Source of the DNA: Fen-1298 sp963833465
Lineage (GTDB): Bacteria > Bacteroidota > Ignavibacteria > UBA10030
Reading direction: 5' to 3'
Assembly (NCBI GenBank): GCA_963833465.1
Contig: CAWHXW010000003.1
Span: forward strand, 1 to 64,000
Length of the DNA stretch: 64,000 nt
Shown: positions 42,675 through 51,689 of the stretch, piece after piece
How the letters are laid out: each line of letters opens with the position of its first letter
Position numbering within the stretch: position 1 is the first letter of the stretch
Made by a program: the position numbers and the translations under genes
The notes under the pieces: generated by a model
What the model saw: the letters and a program-made list of their open reading frames with translations, nothing else
Databases searched by the model: none
What the model was told of the DNA's origin: nothing

Positions 42675-43673
42675 TTAAACCGATTCTTCCGAATAGTAAA
42701 TCACTTGACTCCCGAGAGTATCAAATCGAAATGGGACAAAAAGTAGTTTATTCAAAGCTTTTTTAATTGATTCTCGGAATTCCGGTTTTGTATAAAATAA
42801 AATAAAACCGCCGCCGCCTGCACCTAAAATCTTTCCGCCAAGCGCCCCGGCTTTAAGAGCTGTTTCATAAATGTTGTCTATGTTGCTATTCGATACTTTG
42901 TTTGAGAGAGATTTTTTCGTGAGCCATGTTTCATGAAGCAATTTTCCAAAATCATCAAGATTTTCTTCGCTTCCGTTTAAAATATCAACTGCGGAATCAA
43001 CCATCGAATGTATTGATTTCAATTCTTTGAATCGGTTATTCAGGTTTTTAAGTTTATCCTGTTCTATTTCTGCGGCAAAACGCGCAAAGCCGGTAAAAAA
43101 TAACATGAGATGATCCTGAAAAAATTGACATTTAGTTTCTCCGATTGGAATAGGAGTTACTTCGATATTATGATTTGAAGAAAAATCTATTCTGTTGAGA
43201 CCGCCAAATGCGACCGCGACCTGATCCTGGGAACCAACCGCTTCATTGATCATTTCCTGCTCAATATGAATTGCTTCAAGCGCCAACCTTTTTTTAGTCA
43301 CAATTTTTCCCTGGAGCGCGTAAAGGGCATGCAAAAGTCCGACGGTGAAAGCCGAGCTTGACGCAAGTCCCGAATGAGAAGGCAGATCTGCATCGTGCTG
43401 CATGAGCAGTCCCTCATTCACATTCATGAAATTATATGTTTCGCGGACAGCCGGATGCTGAATTTCTTTGATTTCATTGAATGTTTCTTGTTTTGAGAAA
43501 AAAACTATTTTGTGCTTATAATCAAAAAATGGCGGAAGCTTTCGGCAATGAACGTAACTGTACTTATTAATTGTTGTAGAAATTACTGCTCCACCGTTTT
43601 CACGATACCATGCAGGGAAATCTGTGCCGCCGCCTAAAAAAGAAATTCTAAACGGAGTACGTGTAATAATCAT
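42675..43673 (-). CDS. hddA: GHMP kinase, D-glycero-D-manno-heptose 7-phosphate kinase-like
   Basis: A 332-residue GHMP kinase. Motif 1 is 'TRTPFRISFLGGGTDFPAWYRENGGAVIS', motif 2 the phosphate loop 'LPSHSGLASSSAFTVGLLHAL' near residue 97, and motif 3 'KILGAGGGGFILFY' near residue 285. The first block is diagnostic of HddA-like sugar kinases. It would phosphorylate heptose 7-phosphate at C1. The start overlaps the FkbM methyltransferase stop by four bases; the NUDIX and hddC-like genes follow closely. Confidence 0.87.
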   Translation of the reverse strand: MIITRTPFRISFLGGGTDFPAWYRENGGAVISTTINKYSYVHCRKLPPFFDYKHKIVFFSKQETFNEIKEIQHPAVRETYNFMNVNEGLLMQHDADLPSHSGLASSSAFTVGLLHALYALQGKIVTKKRLALEAIHIEQEMINEAVGSQDQVAVAFGGLNRIDFSSNHNIEVTPIPIGETKCQFFQDHLMLFFTGFARFAAEIEQDKLKNLNNRFKELKSIHSMVDSAVDILNGSEENLDDFGKLLHETWLTKKSLSNKVSNSNIDNIYETALKAGALGGKILGAGGGGFILFYTKPEFRESIKKALNKLLFVPFRFDTLGSQVIYYSEESV

Positions 43674-44722
43674 GCTTTCCTCAGTTTTGTAACTATCGGT
43701 TTTAATTTTTTATATAAGTTAGATATAATTTTATTCCTTTTAAAATTCATCATGTGTTTGTTCATTTTTTTCTTCAGCATATATTTAGGATATTTATGAG
43801 CAGCTTCATTAATAATTTTAAATAATATTTCTTGAAAGTTAGTTTGTTCATTTGAATGTATCAGATTATCCAGCAGTTCAAATGCATATTCGACTTGGCA
43901 ATTCATTTCAGCAAAACAAATTAATTTTAATTTCTTTGTTATTGTCAGCGATTTATTGTTATGGAGCGGATCTTTGAAATACAATGCATCTGCAGTCAGC
44001 AGTTGCCCGGCAAATCTTTGCGCAAAGGGTGAATTTACTTTTCCATAAGAAACGGGTGATGTCATTCTACCTGCATATTGACCTGCTGTATAGATGAAAA
44101 AAGAAAAAAAATCGAATTTCTTTCTCCTAATAAATTTATCTAAATCAGCAAATAAAGGCTGGTTTTTATAAACGGGCACAAACCAGACTTCTATATTCAT
44201 CCCGACGACGTTATCAAAAATTTTACCTGTTCCTTCTAATATTTCAAGTTCAGCTCCTTGAACGTCGAGTTTAATATAGTCTATATCTTTTATTGAATAT
44301 TTATTTGCCCAATCATTCAAAGAAGTTGTGTCAACTTTAATAATTTTTTTAAGTCCGACATTTTCAACCGTAGAAATCCATTTAAGATCACAATAATTTT
44401 GCTTATATCGTGAAATCAATTGAGGATCCGGTTCAAATAATGAATTTGAGGCACTGTCGTTGGTGATGTAAAAATTTCTATTTTTTGAATTATTAGCAAT
44501 AAGAAGCGGATAATAATAATGCTGAAGCCCTTTGTGTCTTGCATTGGCATTCAAACGTTCACATTCTTTTTCATCTGGATCAAATCCATGTATTATTATT
44601 TTATCGGAGAGTGAATCCCATTCCTGAAAACTTCCTCCAGCAGCTCCACAATCTATGATGACCAATTTTTCAGTCAGTAATGAATGTTTATATAAAAGAT
44701 CAGTAATAATAAATTCAGACAT
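43670..44722 (-). CDS. FkbM family methyltransferase
   Basis: A 350-residue protein with the FkbM fold: 'LVIIDCGAAGGSFQEWDSLSDKIIIHGFDPDEKECERLNA' (SAM site), 'VDTTSLNDWANKYSIKDIDYIKLDVQGAELEILEGTGKIF', where 'LDVQGAE' is the family hallmark. It is likely a sugar O-methyltransferase in glycan synthesis. The C-terminal 100 residues are basic and lack similarity I can name. It overlaps the hddA-like gene by four bases. Confidence 0.87.
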   Translation of the reverse strand: MSEFIITDLLYKHSLLTEKLVIIDCGAAGGSFQEWDSLSDKIIIHGFDPDEKECERLNANARHKGLQHYYYPLLIANNSKNRNFYITNDSASNSLFEPDPQLISRYKQNYCDLKWISTVENVGLKKIIKVDTTSLNDWANKYSIKDIDYIKLDVQGAELEILEGTGKIFDNVVGMNIEVWFVPVYKNQPLFADLDKFIRRKKFDFFSFFIYTAGQYAGRMTSPVSYGKVNSPFAQRFAGQLLTADALYFKDPLHNNKSLTITKKLKLICFAEMNCQVEYAFELLDNLIHSNEQTNFQEILFKIINEAAHKYPKYMLKKKMNKHMMNFKRNKIISNLYKKLKPIVTKLRKA

Positions 44723-44768
44723 TCAATTCCTTAATACTATAGTGAGCATAATTTAAATTTGAATAACT

Positions 44769-45758
44769 CTAAACGACGCTCCATACAATAAACGAATATC
44801 CCTCATGATATAAATTACCAATTGCAACACGCTGTTTCTTGATGATTCTAATTCTTCCTTCGGATTCAAGATGCATGAGAGCACTGTAGTAACCCGATAA
44901 ATAATTTCTTGCCTTATGATATCGAATAGCAAGATAATCAATAAGATTGTCTTCGTTGTACATCTCTAATATGGGTTCAGCATTAATACAAAGTGCAGGT
45001 TTCTTCTCTAAAATGAAATCTAAAAATGGTTCATAATTATTCCCTAATTGTTCAAGAGAATTAAGTGTGATGAACAAGGAATCCGATGGCACGTAAAGAT
45101 TGTAATCCGGTTCATAATAGTCAAATAGCTTTCCTTCAATATTCGCATTTAGGCAAATACCTAACGAATTTGCTATTTTAACAGAGTTTTCGGACCAATC
45201 GAGACCGTTAATATATTTGTCAGGAAACAATCGGTTCATAATGACAAGATTATAACCGGATCCGCATCCAAATTCAAAAATATTGCGATACGGTTTAAAA
45301 TAAGTTTGGAAAATATAATGTCTAAATATTGTATAAAAATTTAATTCAAAATTCTTATCAATCGGTTTTATATAGTTTTGGAAAAGTCTCGAAATTGGAT
45401 ACTTTGATATGTATTTCGGTGCCAACGTCGAAAGATCATATTTATTCGCAATGAATGCATTTAGATTTTCCTGCCATCCCTTTTCCCAATCTTTTTTTCT
45501 ATCTTTGCCAGATGGTATTAGCTCGCCACTATCTATAGTCTTAAGAACTGAAAGGATAATTTTATTCTGCTCTTCTTTTGGAATGATTTCATAGCGAAAA
45601 TTAAATTTGTCTATAAAAGTTCCACAGATTGAAAAAATATCGTCTGTCGTTGTTCCAAACAGATGAGCATAACCATTTGTGTCAAGAATTCCTGATAACA
45701 AAGGATTGCTTTCTGAAATACTAAGTCTGCTCAACTCAGACAAAACGACCCTCCTCAT
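44769..45758 (-). CDS. Class I SAM methyltransferase-like protein of the glycan locus
   Basis: A protein of up to 329 residues with a central methyltransferase core ('NIFEFGCGSGYNLVIMNRLFPDKYINGLDWSENSVKIANSLG', 'DSLFITLNSLEQLG') and a long N-terminal region (1-150) of unknown type. The annotated ATG 45758 is itself followed by AGGAGGG, so a TTG five codons later (45743) may be the real start. Either start overlaps or abuts the upstream epimerase gene. The sugar or peptide substrate is unknown. Confidence 0.75.
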   Translation of the reverse strand: MRRVVLSELSRLSISESNPLLSGILDTNGYAHLFGTTTDDIFSICGTFIDKFNFRYEIIPKEEQNKIILSVLKTIDSGELIPSGKDRKKDWEKGWQENLNAFIANKYDLSTLAPKYISKYPISRLFQNYIKPIDKNFELNFYTIFRHYIFQTYFKPYRNIFEFGCGSGYNLVIMNRLFPDKYINGLDWSENSVKIANSLGICLNANIEGKLFDYYEPDYNLYVPSDSLFITLNSLEQLGNNYEPFLDFILEKKPALCINAEPILEMYNEDNLIDYLAIRYHKARNYLSGYYSALMHLESEGRIRIIKKQRVAIGNLYHEGYSFIVWSVV

Positions 45759-46248
45759 CTCTTTTCGAAACTATTGGATTTTTTATTGGCCACCAAATTT
45801 TGAGACGCGGATCATTCCATAAATAAGTAAATTGTCCTTTAGGATTGTAATAAGTAGTTTGTTTATAATGAAAGATTGTTATATCGCTTAGGACGAGATG
45901 GCCGTTTCCATGCTTGGGCGGCACTAGTACCTGCCAGCGGTTCTTATCCGAAAGCGTAAAGGATTGCCACTTGCCGAAATCTGGTGAATCAGTATCGCAA
46001 TTTACTACGACAAAATAGAATTTTCCAAACAAGCATGAAATAAGCTTCCACGTCTCGGCATCGCCATGAATACCTCTAAGAACATTTTGAGTCGAAATGG
46101 AAATATCATCTTGAATAAAATTGCAGGTTATTCCCTTTTCGCTGTACTCTTCTTGGTTATATGTTTCAACATATTCACCGCGAAAGTCTTCAAATATGGT
46201 TGGCTTGATCAGTAGGACACCATCAAGTTGAGTTTTTTCGACTTCCAT
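45736..46248 (-). CDS. RmlC-like sugar-nucleotide 3,5-epimerase (possible GDP-heptose epimerase, DdahB/MlghB type)
   Basis: A 170-residue cupin of the dTDP-4-dehydrorhamnose 3,5-epimerase family: 'DFRGEYVETYNQEEYSEKGI', 'FIQDDISISTQNVLRGIHGDAETWKLISCLFGKFYFVVVNCD', 'QVLVPPKHGNGHLVLS' and 'YLWNDPRLKIWWPI'. The catalytic His is in 'RGIHGD'; true RmlC usually has 'RGLHYQ'. RGIHGD is, as I recall, shared with Campylobacter GDP-heptose epimerases. With heptose activation genes nearby, a keto-heptose substrate is a reasonable inference. It is three bases from the upstream SDR gene. Confidence 0.78.
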   Translation of the reverse strand: MEVEKTQLDGVLLIKPTIFEDFRGEYVETYNQEEYSEKGITCNFIQDDISISTQNVLRGIHGDAETWKLISCLFGKFYFVVVNCDTDSPDFGKWQSFTLSDKNRWQVLVPPKHGNGHLVLSDITIFHYKQTTYYNPKGQFTYLWNDPRLKIWWPIKNPIVSKRDEEGRFV

Positions 46249-46250
46249 TG

Positions 46251-47237
46251 TTAACTCCTAAAATAATTTTTCTTTTTTAGATACTCATTTTGATGGCTCA
46301 AGAACCAATCCCATGTTTTTTTTAGTCCATCTACAAGCAACGTTGATGGCGAATAACCGATGGTATTTTTTGCAAGCGAGATGTCCATAATCCTTATCGG
46401 CGCGCCGGATGGTTTTGTGATATCGAATTCATAATTAAAATTTATAAAACTACGAAGTGCTTCAATCAAATCTTTGATAGAATGTCCTTCTCCGCTGCCA
46501 AGATTGACAAAAGTTCCTTTTGTTCCATTATAAAGCGCTAAAATGACTCCTTCAGCAACATCTCGACTGTAGGCAAAATCACGTATAGCAGTACCGTCTC
46601 CCCAGATTTTTACAGGATTTTCCCCGCTGTGAATTCTGTACATTAAAGAGGGAATGACCATTGCATTTTCGGGATCAAAGTTATCACCTGGACCGTAGAC
46701 ATTACATGGGCGCACTACCGCAAAATTCTTCATATCATATTGAACCATATAAGCATGAACCTGTAATTCTGCAACTCTCTTTGCCCATCCGGCAAAATCC
46801 ATCGGCATGCTGTCGAGACGGTAATCGGATTCCTTAAAAATTTCAGCATTGGCATATGCACCGATTGAACTTGTGTAGACGAGCTTGGAAACATTATTGA
46901 TCCGTGCAGCTTCAAGCATATTTGTATTCATCATCAACGTCGGAACAAAGTGACTGGCTAATTGCGTTCGAGACACTTCGATTGATCCTTTGATTCCAGC
47001 AAGATGGAATACTAAGTCAATGCTCTTTGTGATCTCTTGGCAGAATTTGAAATCAGTTATATCTCCAAGTATATGTTCTGCAGAATTGTGTACTTTTACT
47101 TTATCGAGAGAAACGATTGTAACCAATGCTCCAGCATCGCAAAGTATGTCAACAACCTGTCTACCTATGAGCCCTGTACCACCAGTTACGAGAACTTTCT
47201 TATTTTTAAAATATTTGAGTAATTCACTTTGAATCAT
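46251..47237 (-). CDS. NAD-dependent epimerase/dehydratase (extended SDR), atypical active site
   Basis: A 328-residue SDR with the NAD(P) loop 'VLVTGGTGLIGRQV', 'LVFHLAGIKGS', 'KLVYTSSIGAYANA', 'RPCNVYGPGDNF' and 'VNLGSGEGHSIKDLI'. The usual YxxxK catalytic pair is not seen; the site reads 'MDFAGWAKRVAELQ', with Lys present but no Tyr four residues before. Two related genes in this locus (47303, 50668) show the same 'GW' block. It is probably a 4-reductase or epimerase acting on the GDP-sugar made by the 4,6-dehydratase. Confidence 0.82.
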   Translation of the reverse strand: MIQSELLKYFKNKKVLVTGGTGLIGRQVVDILCDAGALVTIVSLDKVKVHNSAEHILGDITDFKFCQEITKSIDLVFHLAGIKGSIEVSRTQLASHFVPTLMMNTNMLEAARINNVSKLVYTSSIGAYANAEIFKESDYRLDSMPMDFAGWAKRVAELQVHAYMVQYDMKNFAVVRPCNVYGPGDNFDPENAMVIPSLMYRIHSGENPVKIWGDGTAIRDFAYSRDVAEGVILALYNGTKGTFVNLGSGEGHSIKDLIEALRSFINFNYEFDITKPSGAPIRIMDISLAKNTIGYSPSTLLVDGLKKTWDWFLSHQNEYLKKKNYFRS

Positions 47238-47302
47238 TTTATGAGACCTTTTTAAATTTCAGAGCTTTATGGATTTCACTTTCGATTCTATATCAATTGT
47301 CT

Positions 47303-48265
47303 TTAACTGCCGTTGATGTTTTGTTTATACCATAAAATCGTATCGTTTAAGCCTTCTTCGAAAGACATACTCGGCTCGAAGCCAAGCAATTGCACTGCTT
47401 TCGATGTGTCCATCATTCTGAATGGAATAGTGGACGGCTTGGTTGCATCAAACCGAACATCAGCGTTCTCATGACCTGCAGCTTTTAGAATAATTTTGAT
47501 AGTCTCTTTGATTGAATATCCTTTACCATACGCAATATTGACAGGATCGGCATTAGGATGTTTTTCCAATAACAGGAGACATCCTTTGACGAGGTCTGTG
47601 ATGTGAAGTGAATCCCGTACGTCATTTCCCGTGCCCCAAACCTCGAATGGATTCTCTTTGGCAACTGCTCTGCGAATAAGCGCAGGGATAACGTGGCTGG
47701 TTTTTGCATCGAAGTTGTCATGCCGTCCATATACCGCAGATGGTCGGGCAATTGCCACTTTTACTGTTGACTTGGAAGCAACATATTCTCCCAACCGTTC
47801 AAGATATCGCCGCATCCACCCATAACCAAAATATGTCGAATGAGTAGGCCCGCTCCACATCTCATCTTCCTTAACCGGATGGTTCACAGCAGGATATCCA
47901 GTGCTGCTGCTAAAGATCAACACGCGGTCTACTTTTGCAGTCCAAGCCGCTTGCAGCATCTGCGCGGTTAGGATTAGATTGGATGTGATAGCCGCCATTG
48001 GATTACTTGTTGTAACCGCCGCTGCGGCTACTGCACCAGCTGCGTGAAAAACATAATTGACACCTGTTACTGCTTTGAGACAATCTTCTTGCTTTGTTAG
48101 ATCTGTATGGATGATTTCAACTTTCCCATCCTGCTCTATCGGCAATGGACGTTCATGAAGAGGAACACGGACATGTGCACCTTCCCGCAGAAGTGCATCT
48201 ACAAAATGCCTTCCGACGAATCCTGTACCGCCGGTAACAAGCACGCGCTTATTTTCATAAAACAT
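47303..48265 (-). CDS. NAD-dependent epimerase/dehydratase (extended SDR), YxxxR variant
   Basis: A 320-residue SDR: 'VLVTGGTGFVGRHFVDALL', 'YVFHAAGAVAAAAVT', 'RVLIFSSSTGYPAVNHPVKEDE', 'ARPSAVYGRHDNFD' and 'VNIAYGKGYSIKETI'. The catalytic position is 'YFGYGWMRRYLERLG', where Tyr is kept and Lys is Arg. The 'HDNFD...SHVIPALIRRAV' and 'EVWGTGNDVRDSLHI' blocks are shared with the paralogue at 50668. A role in nucleotide-sugar conversion follows from context. Confidence 0.82.
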   Translation of the reverse strand: MFYENKRVLVTGGTGFVGRHFVDALLREGAHVRVPLHERPLPIEQDGKVEIIHTDLTKQEDCLKAVTGVNYVFHAAGAVAAAAVTTSNPMAAITSNLILTAQMLQAAWTAKVDRVLIFSSSTGYPAVNHPVKEDEMWSGPTHSTYFGYGWMRRYLERLGEYVASKSTVKVAIARPSAVYGRHDNFDAKTSHVIPALIRRAVAKENPFEVWGTGNDVRDSLHITDLVKGCLLLLEKHPNADPVNIAYGKGYSIKETIKIILKAAGHENADVRFDATKPSTIPFRMMDTSKAVQLLGFEPSMSFEEGLNDTILWYKQNINGS

Positions 48266-48280
48266 TGAAACTATCCTTTC

Positions 48281-49153
48281 TTACTTTTCATTTAGTTTTG
48301 ATTCAACAAGTTGCCTGATAGAAGCGGTATCAAGTCCGAGCTTTGCCCTTATATCCGTGAGTGTACCATACCAGCTGCAGAATTGATCCGGCAAACCATG
48401 GTAAGTCGCCGAAATTCCAGGAACTTCGCAAATCGCTTCAAAAAGTCCACGAGCATCGTGAATGACAACAATCTTTGTTTCGGCAAATTGTTGAAGTAAT
48501 TCTCGGTCTATCGGTTTAAGAGTATGAAAATAGAGAATATTGACTTCGAGATCATTACAAGCGTTCAGAACATTTTGCAGAAGCGGACCAGCAGTGACGA
48601 CCGTTATATTTGCATTAGCGTTTTTCAGAATAACACCTTTTCCGAATTCAACCGGCATGTCAATCGAATGCGGATGATCGGATAATCTGAAATAGGTAGG
48701 ATTGCCATTTGCGTACTGGCTGCGTAAAAGGATGTCAAGCTCTTTGGTTGAGCCGGGCTGAATAACTTCCATGCCGGGAAGTAAACGCAGGATCGCAAGA
48801 TCAGTATAGGAATGATGTGTAGCACCGTCCCAGGCGTAGTCAAAAGAAGCACCACACGTAACAATATTTGCCCCGAAGCGGTTATAGCATATGTCTAATT
48901 TTATTTGTTCATAACTGCGTTCAGTTATAAAGGGTGTGATTGTATGTACAAAAGGAACGAGTCCTTGCGAACTAAGTCCAGCGGCGACGCTTATAAGTGT
49001 GTTCTCACATATTCCCATATTGTAAAATCGAGATGGAAATTTTTCTTTATATTCATTGAATAAATACACACTGACATCTCCAAGAATTGTAACAACCCTG
49101 CTATCCTGTGTAGCAAGTTCCAATACGGTATTTTTAAATTGCTTACGCATCAA
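48281..49153 (-). CDS. Transketolase-like C-terminal subunit (split transketolase)
   Basis: A 290-residue protein corresponding to the pyrimidine-binding and C-terminal domains of transketolase / DXS: 'VVTILGDVSVYLFNEYKEKFPSRFYNMGICENTLISVAAGLSSQGLVPFVHTITPFITERSYEQIKLDICY' includes the family Glu ('CEN') that activates ThDP. It ends with 'ITVVTAGPLL' and 'TLKPIDRELLQQFAETKIVVIHDA'. It overlaps the N-terminal subunit gene by 11 bases. The pair should move a two-carbon ketol unit; within this locus it may supply sedoheptulose 7-phosphate or act on a sugar nucleotide. Confidence 0.87.
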   Translation of the reverse strand: MMRKQFKNTVLELATQDSRVVTILGDVSVYLFNEYKEKFPSRFYNMGICENTLISVAAGLSSQGLVPFVHTITPFITERSYEQIKLDICYNRFGANIVTCGASFDYAWDGATHHSYTDLAILRLLPGMEVIQPGSTKELDILLRSQYANGNPTYFRLSDHPHSIDMPVEFGKGVILKNANANITVVTAGPLLQNVLNACNDLEVNILYFHTLKPIDRELLQQFAETKIVVIHDARGLFEAICEVPGISATYHGLPDQFCSWYGTLTDIRAKLGLDTASIRQLVESKLNEK

Positions 49154-49916
49154 GTTCTCTTAAAAGGATTTCAAGTTCGGCATCATTCGGAGATCTGCGA
49201 TGCCACGCGTACTGATTATCAGCAAGGGTCTTGCAGCCATAACCTTTAACTGTATTTGCCACAATTACGCGTACAGTTTCACTTTTAATTCCAAGTATTT
49301 TCTTTAATGCCTCAATGTCGTGTCCGGATATTTCCACAACATTGCAACCAAACCCTTTAAAATGTGCTGCTGGATTTCGTATTTGTAGTCCTCGTTCATG
49401 GGACATATTGTTGTCATAAATGATTGTCAGGTTATTCAAGTTCTGGTCAACAGCGACGAGAATTGTTTCCCAGACGGAACCCTCGTTTGACTCACCATCG
49501 CCGATCAGCGTAAAAATTCTCCGGGAAGATCCTGTGATTTTTCCAGCAAGAGCCATGCCGGCTGCAACTCCGATACCATGCCCAAGAGAACCGGTAGAAA
49601 CTTCAATACCCGGCACCTTAAATCGGTCCGCATGGCATCCAAAGTCAGACATAAAGGATCCAAAAGAATAGACCCTGTCAATTGGAAAATATCCAAAATG
49701 TGCAAGTGTTACATATTGAGCAAGAGCTGCATGTCCCTTGCTCAGAATAAATATGTCTCGATCTTCCCAATGTGGATCAGCAGGATTATGCGACATGGTA
49801 TTGTACAACGTGTACAGTATTTCCACTATAGAAAAACAAGTCGGGATGTGTCCGTGACCGCTGGCTTTAGAAATTTTCAGAATGTCCTTACGTATCTCTT
49901 TACATAATTGTATCAT
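49143..49916 (-). CDS. Transketolase-like N-terminal subunit (split transketolase)
   Basis: A 257-residue ThDP-binding half: 'GHGHIPTCFSIVEILYTLY', 'DIFILSKGHAALAQYVTLAHFGY', 'STGSLGHGIGVAAGMALAGK' and the ThDP motif 'TLIGDGESNEGSVWETILVAVDQNLNNLTIIYDNN' (GDG-x-N-like). It ends with 'IVANTVKGYGCKTL'. It forms the enzyme with the product of the next gene. Such split transketolases in glycan clusters are distinct from the housekeeping single-chain enzyme. The start overlaps the stop of the methyltransferase gene upstream by four bases. Confidence 0.87.
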   Translation of the reverse strand: MIQLCKEIRKDILKISKASGHGHIPTCFSIVEILYTLYNTMSHNPADPHWEDRDIFILSKGHAALAQYVTLAHFGYFPIDRVYSFGSFMSDFGCHADRFKVPGIEVSTGSLGHGIGVAAGMALAGKITGSSRRIFTLIGDGESNEGSVWETILVAVDQNLNNLTIIYDNNMSHERGLQIRNPAAHFKGFGCNVVEISGHDIEALKKILGIKSETVRVIVANTVKGYGCKTLADNQYAWHRRSPNDAELEILLRELDA

Positions 49917-50671
49917 TGAAATTCCAGGTATGAAATCCTCGAGGTCATTGGGAATCGCTGTATTTTAAAATTATTCAGACCGATGATTTCCATCAGTGCT
50001 AAAGTTTCCCCGGGAAAAATGTCATCGCAAAGCTCATCGAAAACAAGAATACTTCCCTTGAATAAGTGTGGTTTGATTGCTTCTAAAGCAATCTTGGTAG
50101 GAGTATAAATATCAAAATCGAAAATGGCTAAAGAAATAATAGTCTCAGGATGTTTTTTCAGATAGTCCGGTATTGTTTGCACGGCATCACCTTTAACAAG
50201 CTCATATTTTTTTAAATGAGGAATAGGATTAAGTTGTTCTTGCAATGCCAGTATCCTATTTAGATAATGTTCGTACCCATCCGTGACTGAAAAGGAGCCA
50301 TCCTCGCAATGTGATAAGCTTCCATCTTCTTCAGAAATGCCTTTGAACCCAGCGAACGTATCAAATCCGATAATCTTGCGATGCCGATTAAAAGGTTCGA
50401 AAATACCTCTCAATGCCGAGAGAAGAGATAATGTCTGTCCCCACCTGACACCGAATTCAACACAGATACCATGTGTATTGACGATCTTTTTATAGATCTC
50501 ATAAAAAAAGAGAATCCTCGATAAAGATTTTGATGTTAAATAGAGACCAAGGTTTGGCAGTAATTCATCATCAGGCAGAGGAGAAGTTTTTAAGTGGGTC
50601 GTTAATTCCCGCTGGAAATCTTTTTCCGCATTGTCTGATAAAATAATTGCGTCGTGTTTTTCTGTTTTCAT
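49913..50671 (-). CDS. TylF/MycF-like class I methyltransferase
   Basis: A 252-residue protein: 'GICVEFGVRWGQTLSLLSALRGIFEPFNRHRKIIGFDTFAGFKGISEEDG' (SAM site with 'GFDTFAGF'), 'YELVKGDAVQTIPDYLKKHPETIISLAIFDFDIYTPTKIALEAIKPHLFKGSILVFDELCDD'. The paired Asp residues in 'FDFDIY' and 'FDEL' resemble the metal site of TylF/macrocin O-methyltransferases. A sugar hydroxyl is the likely target. It overlaps both neighbours by four bases, so the operon is continuous here. Confidence 0.8.
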   Translation of the reverse strand: MKTEKHDAIILSDNAEKDFQRELTTHLKTSPLPDDELLPNLGLYLTSKSLSRILFFYEIYKKIVNTHGICVEFGVRWGQTLSLLSALRGIFEPFNRHRKIIGFDTFAGFKGISEEDGSLSHCEDGSFSVTDGYEHYLNRILALQEQLNPIPHLKKYELVKGDAVQTIPDYLKKHPETIISLAIFDFDIYTPTKIALEAIKPHLFKGSILVFDELCDDIFPGETLALMEIIGLNNFKIQRFPMTSRISYLEFQ

Positions 50672-51642
50672 TTATTCCACCTATTTCTATTTTGTATCCA
50701 CCATGATACAGTTTTTCTAATACCTTCTTCTATTGTATTTTCTGGGATCCATCCTAAAACTTTTTTGGCTTTAGTGCAATTCAGCACTCTGAATGGAATA
50801 GTCACGGGTTTTTTATTATTATATACGATATTGGATGGAATATGCCCGGAATATTTTAATGTCCATTGCACAATATCATCGACCGTTGTTTTGATTCCTG
50901 AACCGATATTAAATGTATCAAAAGTGATATTTGGATTATCAAGCATCATAAGGACAGCACGAGCGAAATCATCTACAAATATTACATCACGGACAATCTC
51001 TGGGTTTCCCCAAACTTCAAATGGATCCATTCTTTCGACAGCTTTGCGAATCAACGCAGGAATAAAATTTGACGTTACGGAATCAAAACGGGAATAGGGG
51101 CCAAATATATTTGACGCCCGTGCTATTATGATTTCCATTCCATTATTATGCCAAAACTTACAGAGTTTTTCTATAAAGCGAACAACCCAGCCTATACCCA
51201 TATGTGCGGCAGATGGTTCCTTGTTCAGATCAAGATCATCTTCTTTAATATAACCATTCATTTCTTGATACAAAGAAGCGGAGCTTACATAAATAACTCT
51301 TTGAATTCCCGCATCGTAAAATGCGTGGAGCATAACCGTGTTCATAATTACATTTTCTGTAACTTGCTGCCACGGCTGTTCTGTAAGGACAGCGGATCCT
51401 GATGTTTTAGCAGCAGCCATTATAGCACAGTCACAACCGCTTGCCATTCTCTTGCATTCGGAAAATGAAGTAAGGTCTCCCTTCACATATGTAATTCGTT
51501 CATTTTTGATGAAAGGTTCCATATTATGGTACGCTGCTCGTATTTTAGCAGCAGGATAGTGTGTCATCAACTCATTTATAATGGCAGTGCCTGCAAGCCC
51601 GGTTGAGCCAGTTAAAAAAATATTTTTATTATTGATGTACAT
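50668..51642 (-). CDS. NAD-dependent epimerase/dehydratase (extended SDR) lacking YxxxK
   Basis: A 324-residue SDR: 'IFLTGSTGLAGTAIINELM', 'CAIMAAAKTSGSAVLTEQPW', 'RVIYVSSASLYQEMNGYIKEDDL', 'ARASNIFGPYSRFD' and 'FNIGSGIKTTVDDIV'. The active-site segment is 'AAHMGIGWVVRFIEKLC', with neither Tyr nor Lys at the catalytic positions. 'TAKTSG' near residue 77 is reminiscent of GDP-fucose synthase-like enzymes. It may still bind NAD(P) and act with one of the paralogues. The end overlaps the TylF-like gene by four bases. Confidence 0.8.
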   Translation of the reverse strand: MYINNKNIFLTGSTGLAGTAIINELMTHYPAAKIRAAYHNMEPFIKNERITYVKGDLTSFSECKRMASGCDCAIMAAAKTSGSAVLTEQPWQQVTENVIMNTVMLHAFYDAGIQRVIYVSSASLYQEMNGYIKEDDLDLNKEPSAAHMGIGWVVRFIEKLCKFWHNNGMEIIIARASNIFGPYSRFDSVTSNFIPALIRKAVERMDPFEVWGNPEIVRDVIFVDDFARAVLMMLDNPNITFDTFNIGSGIKTTVDDIVQWTLKYSGHIPSNIVYNNKKPVTIPFRVLNCTKAKKVLGWIPENTIEEGIRKTVSWWIQNRNRWNK

Positions 51643-51689
51643 TTATTGTAAGATAAAATTCTCGAACTTCTAATAATTGAGAAAGTATT

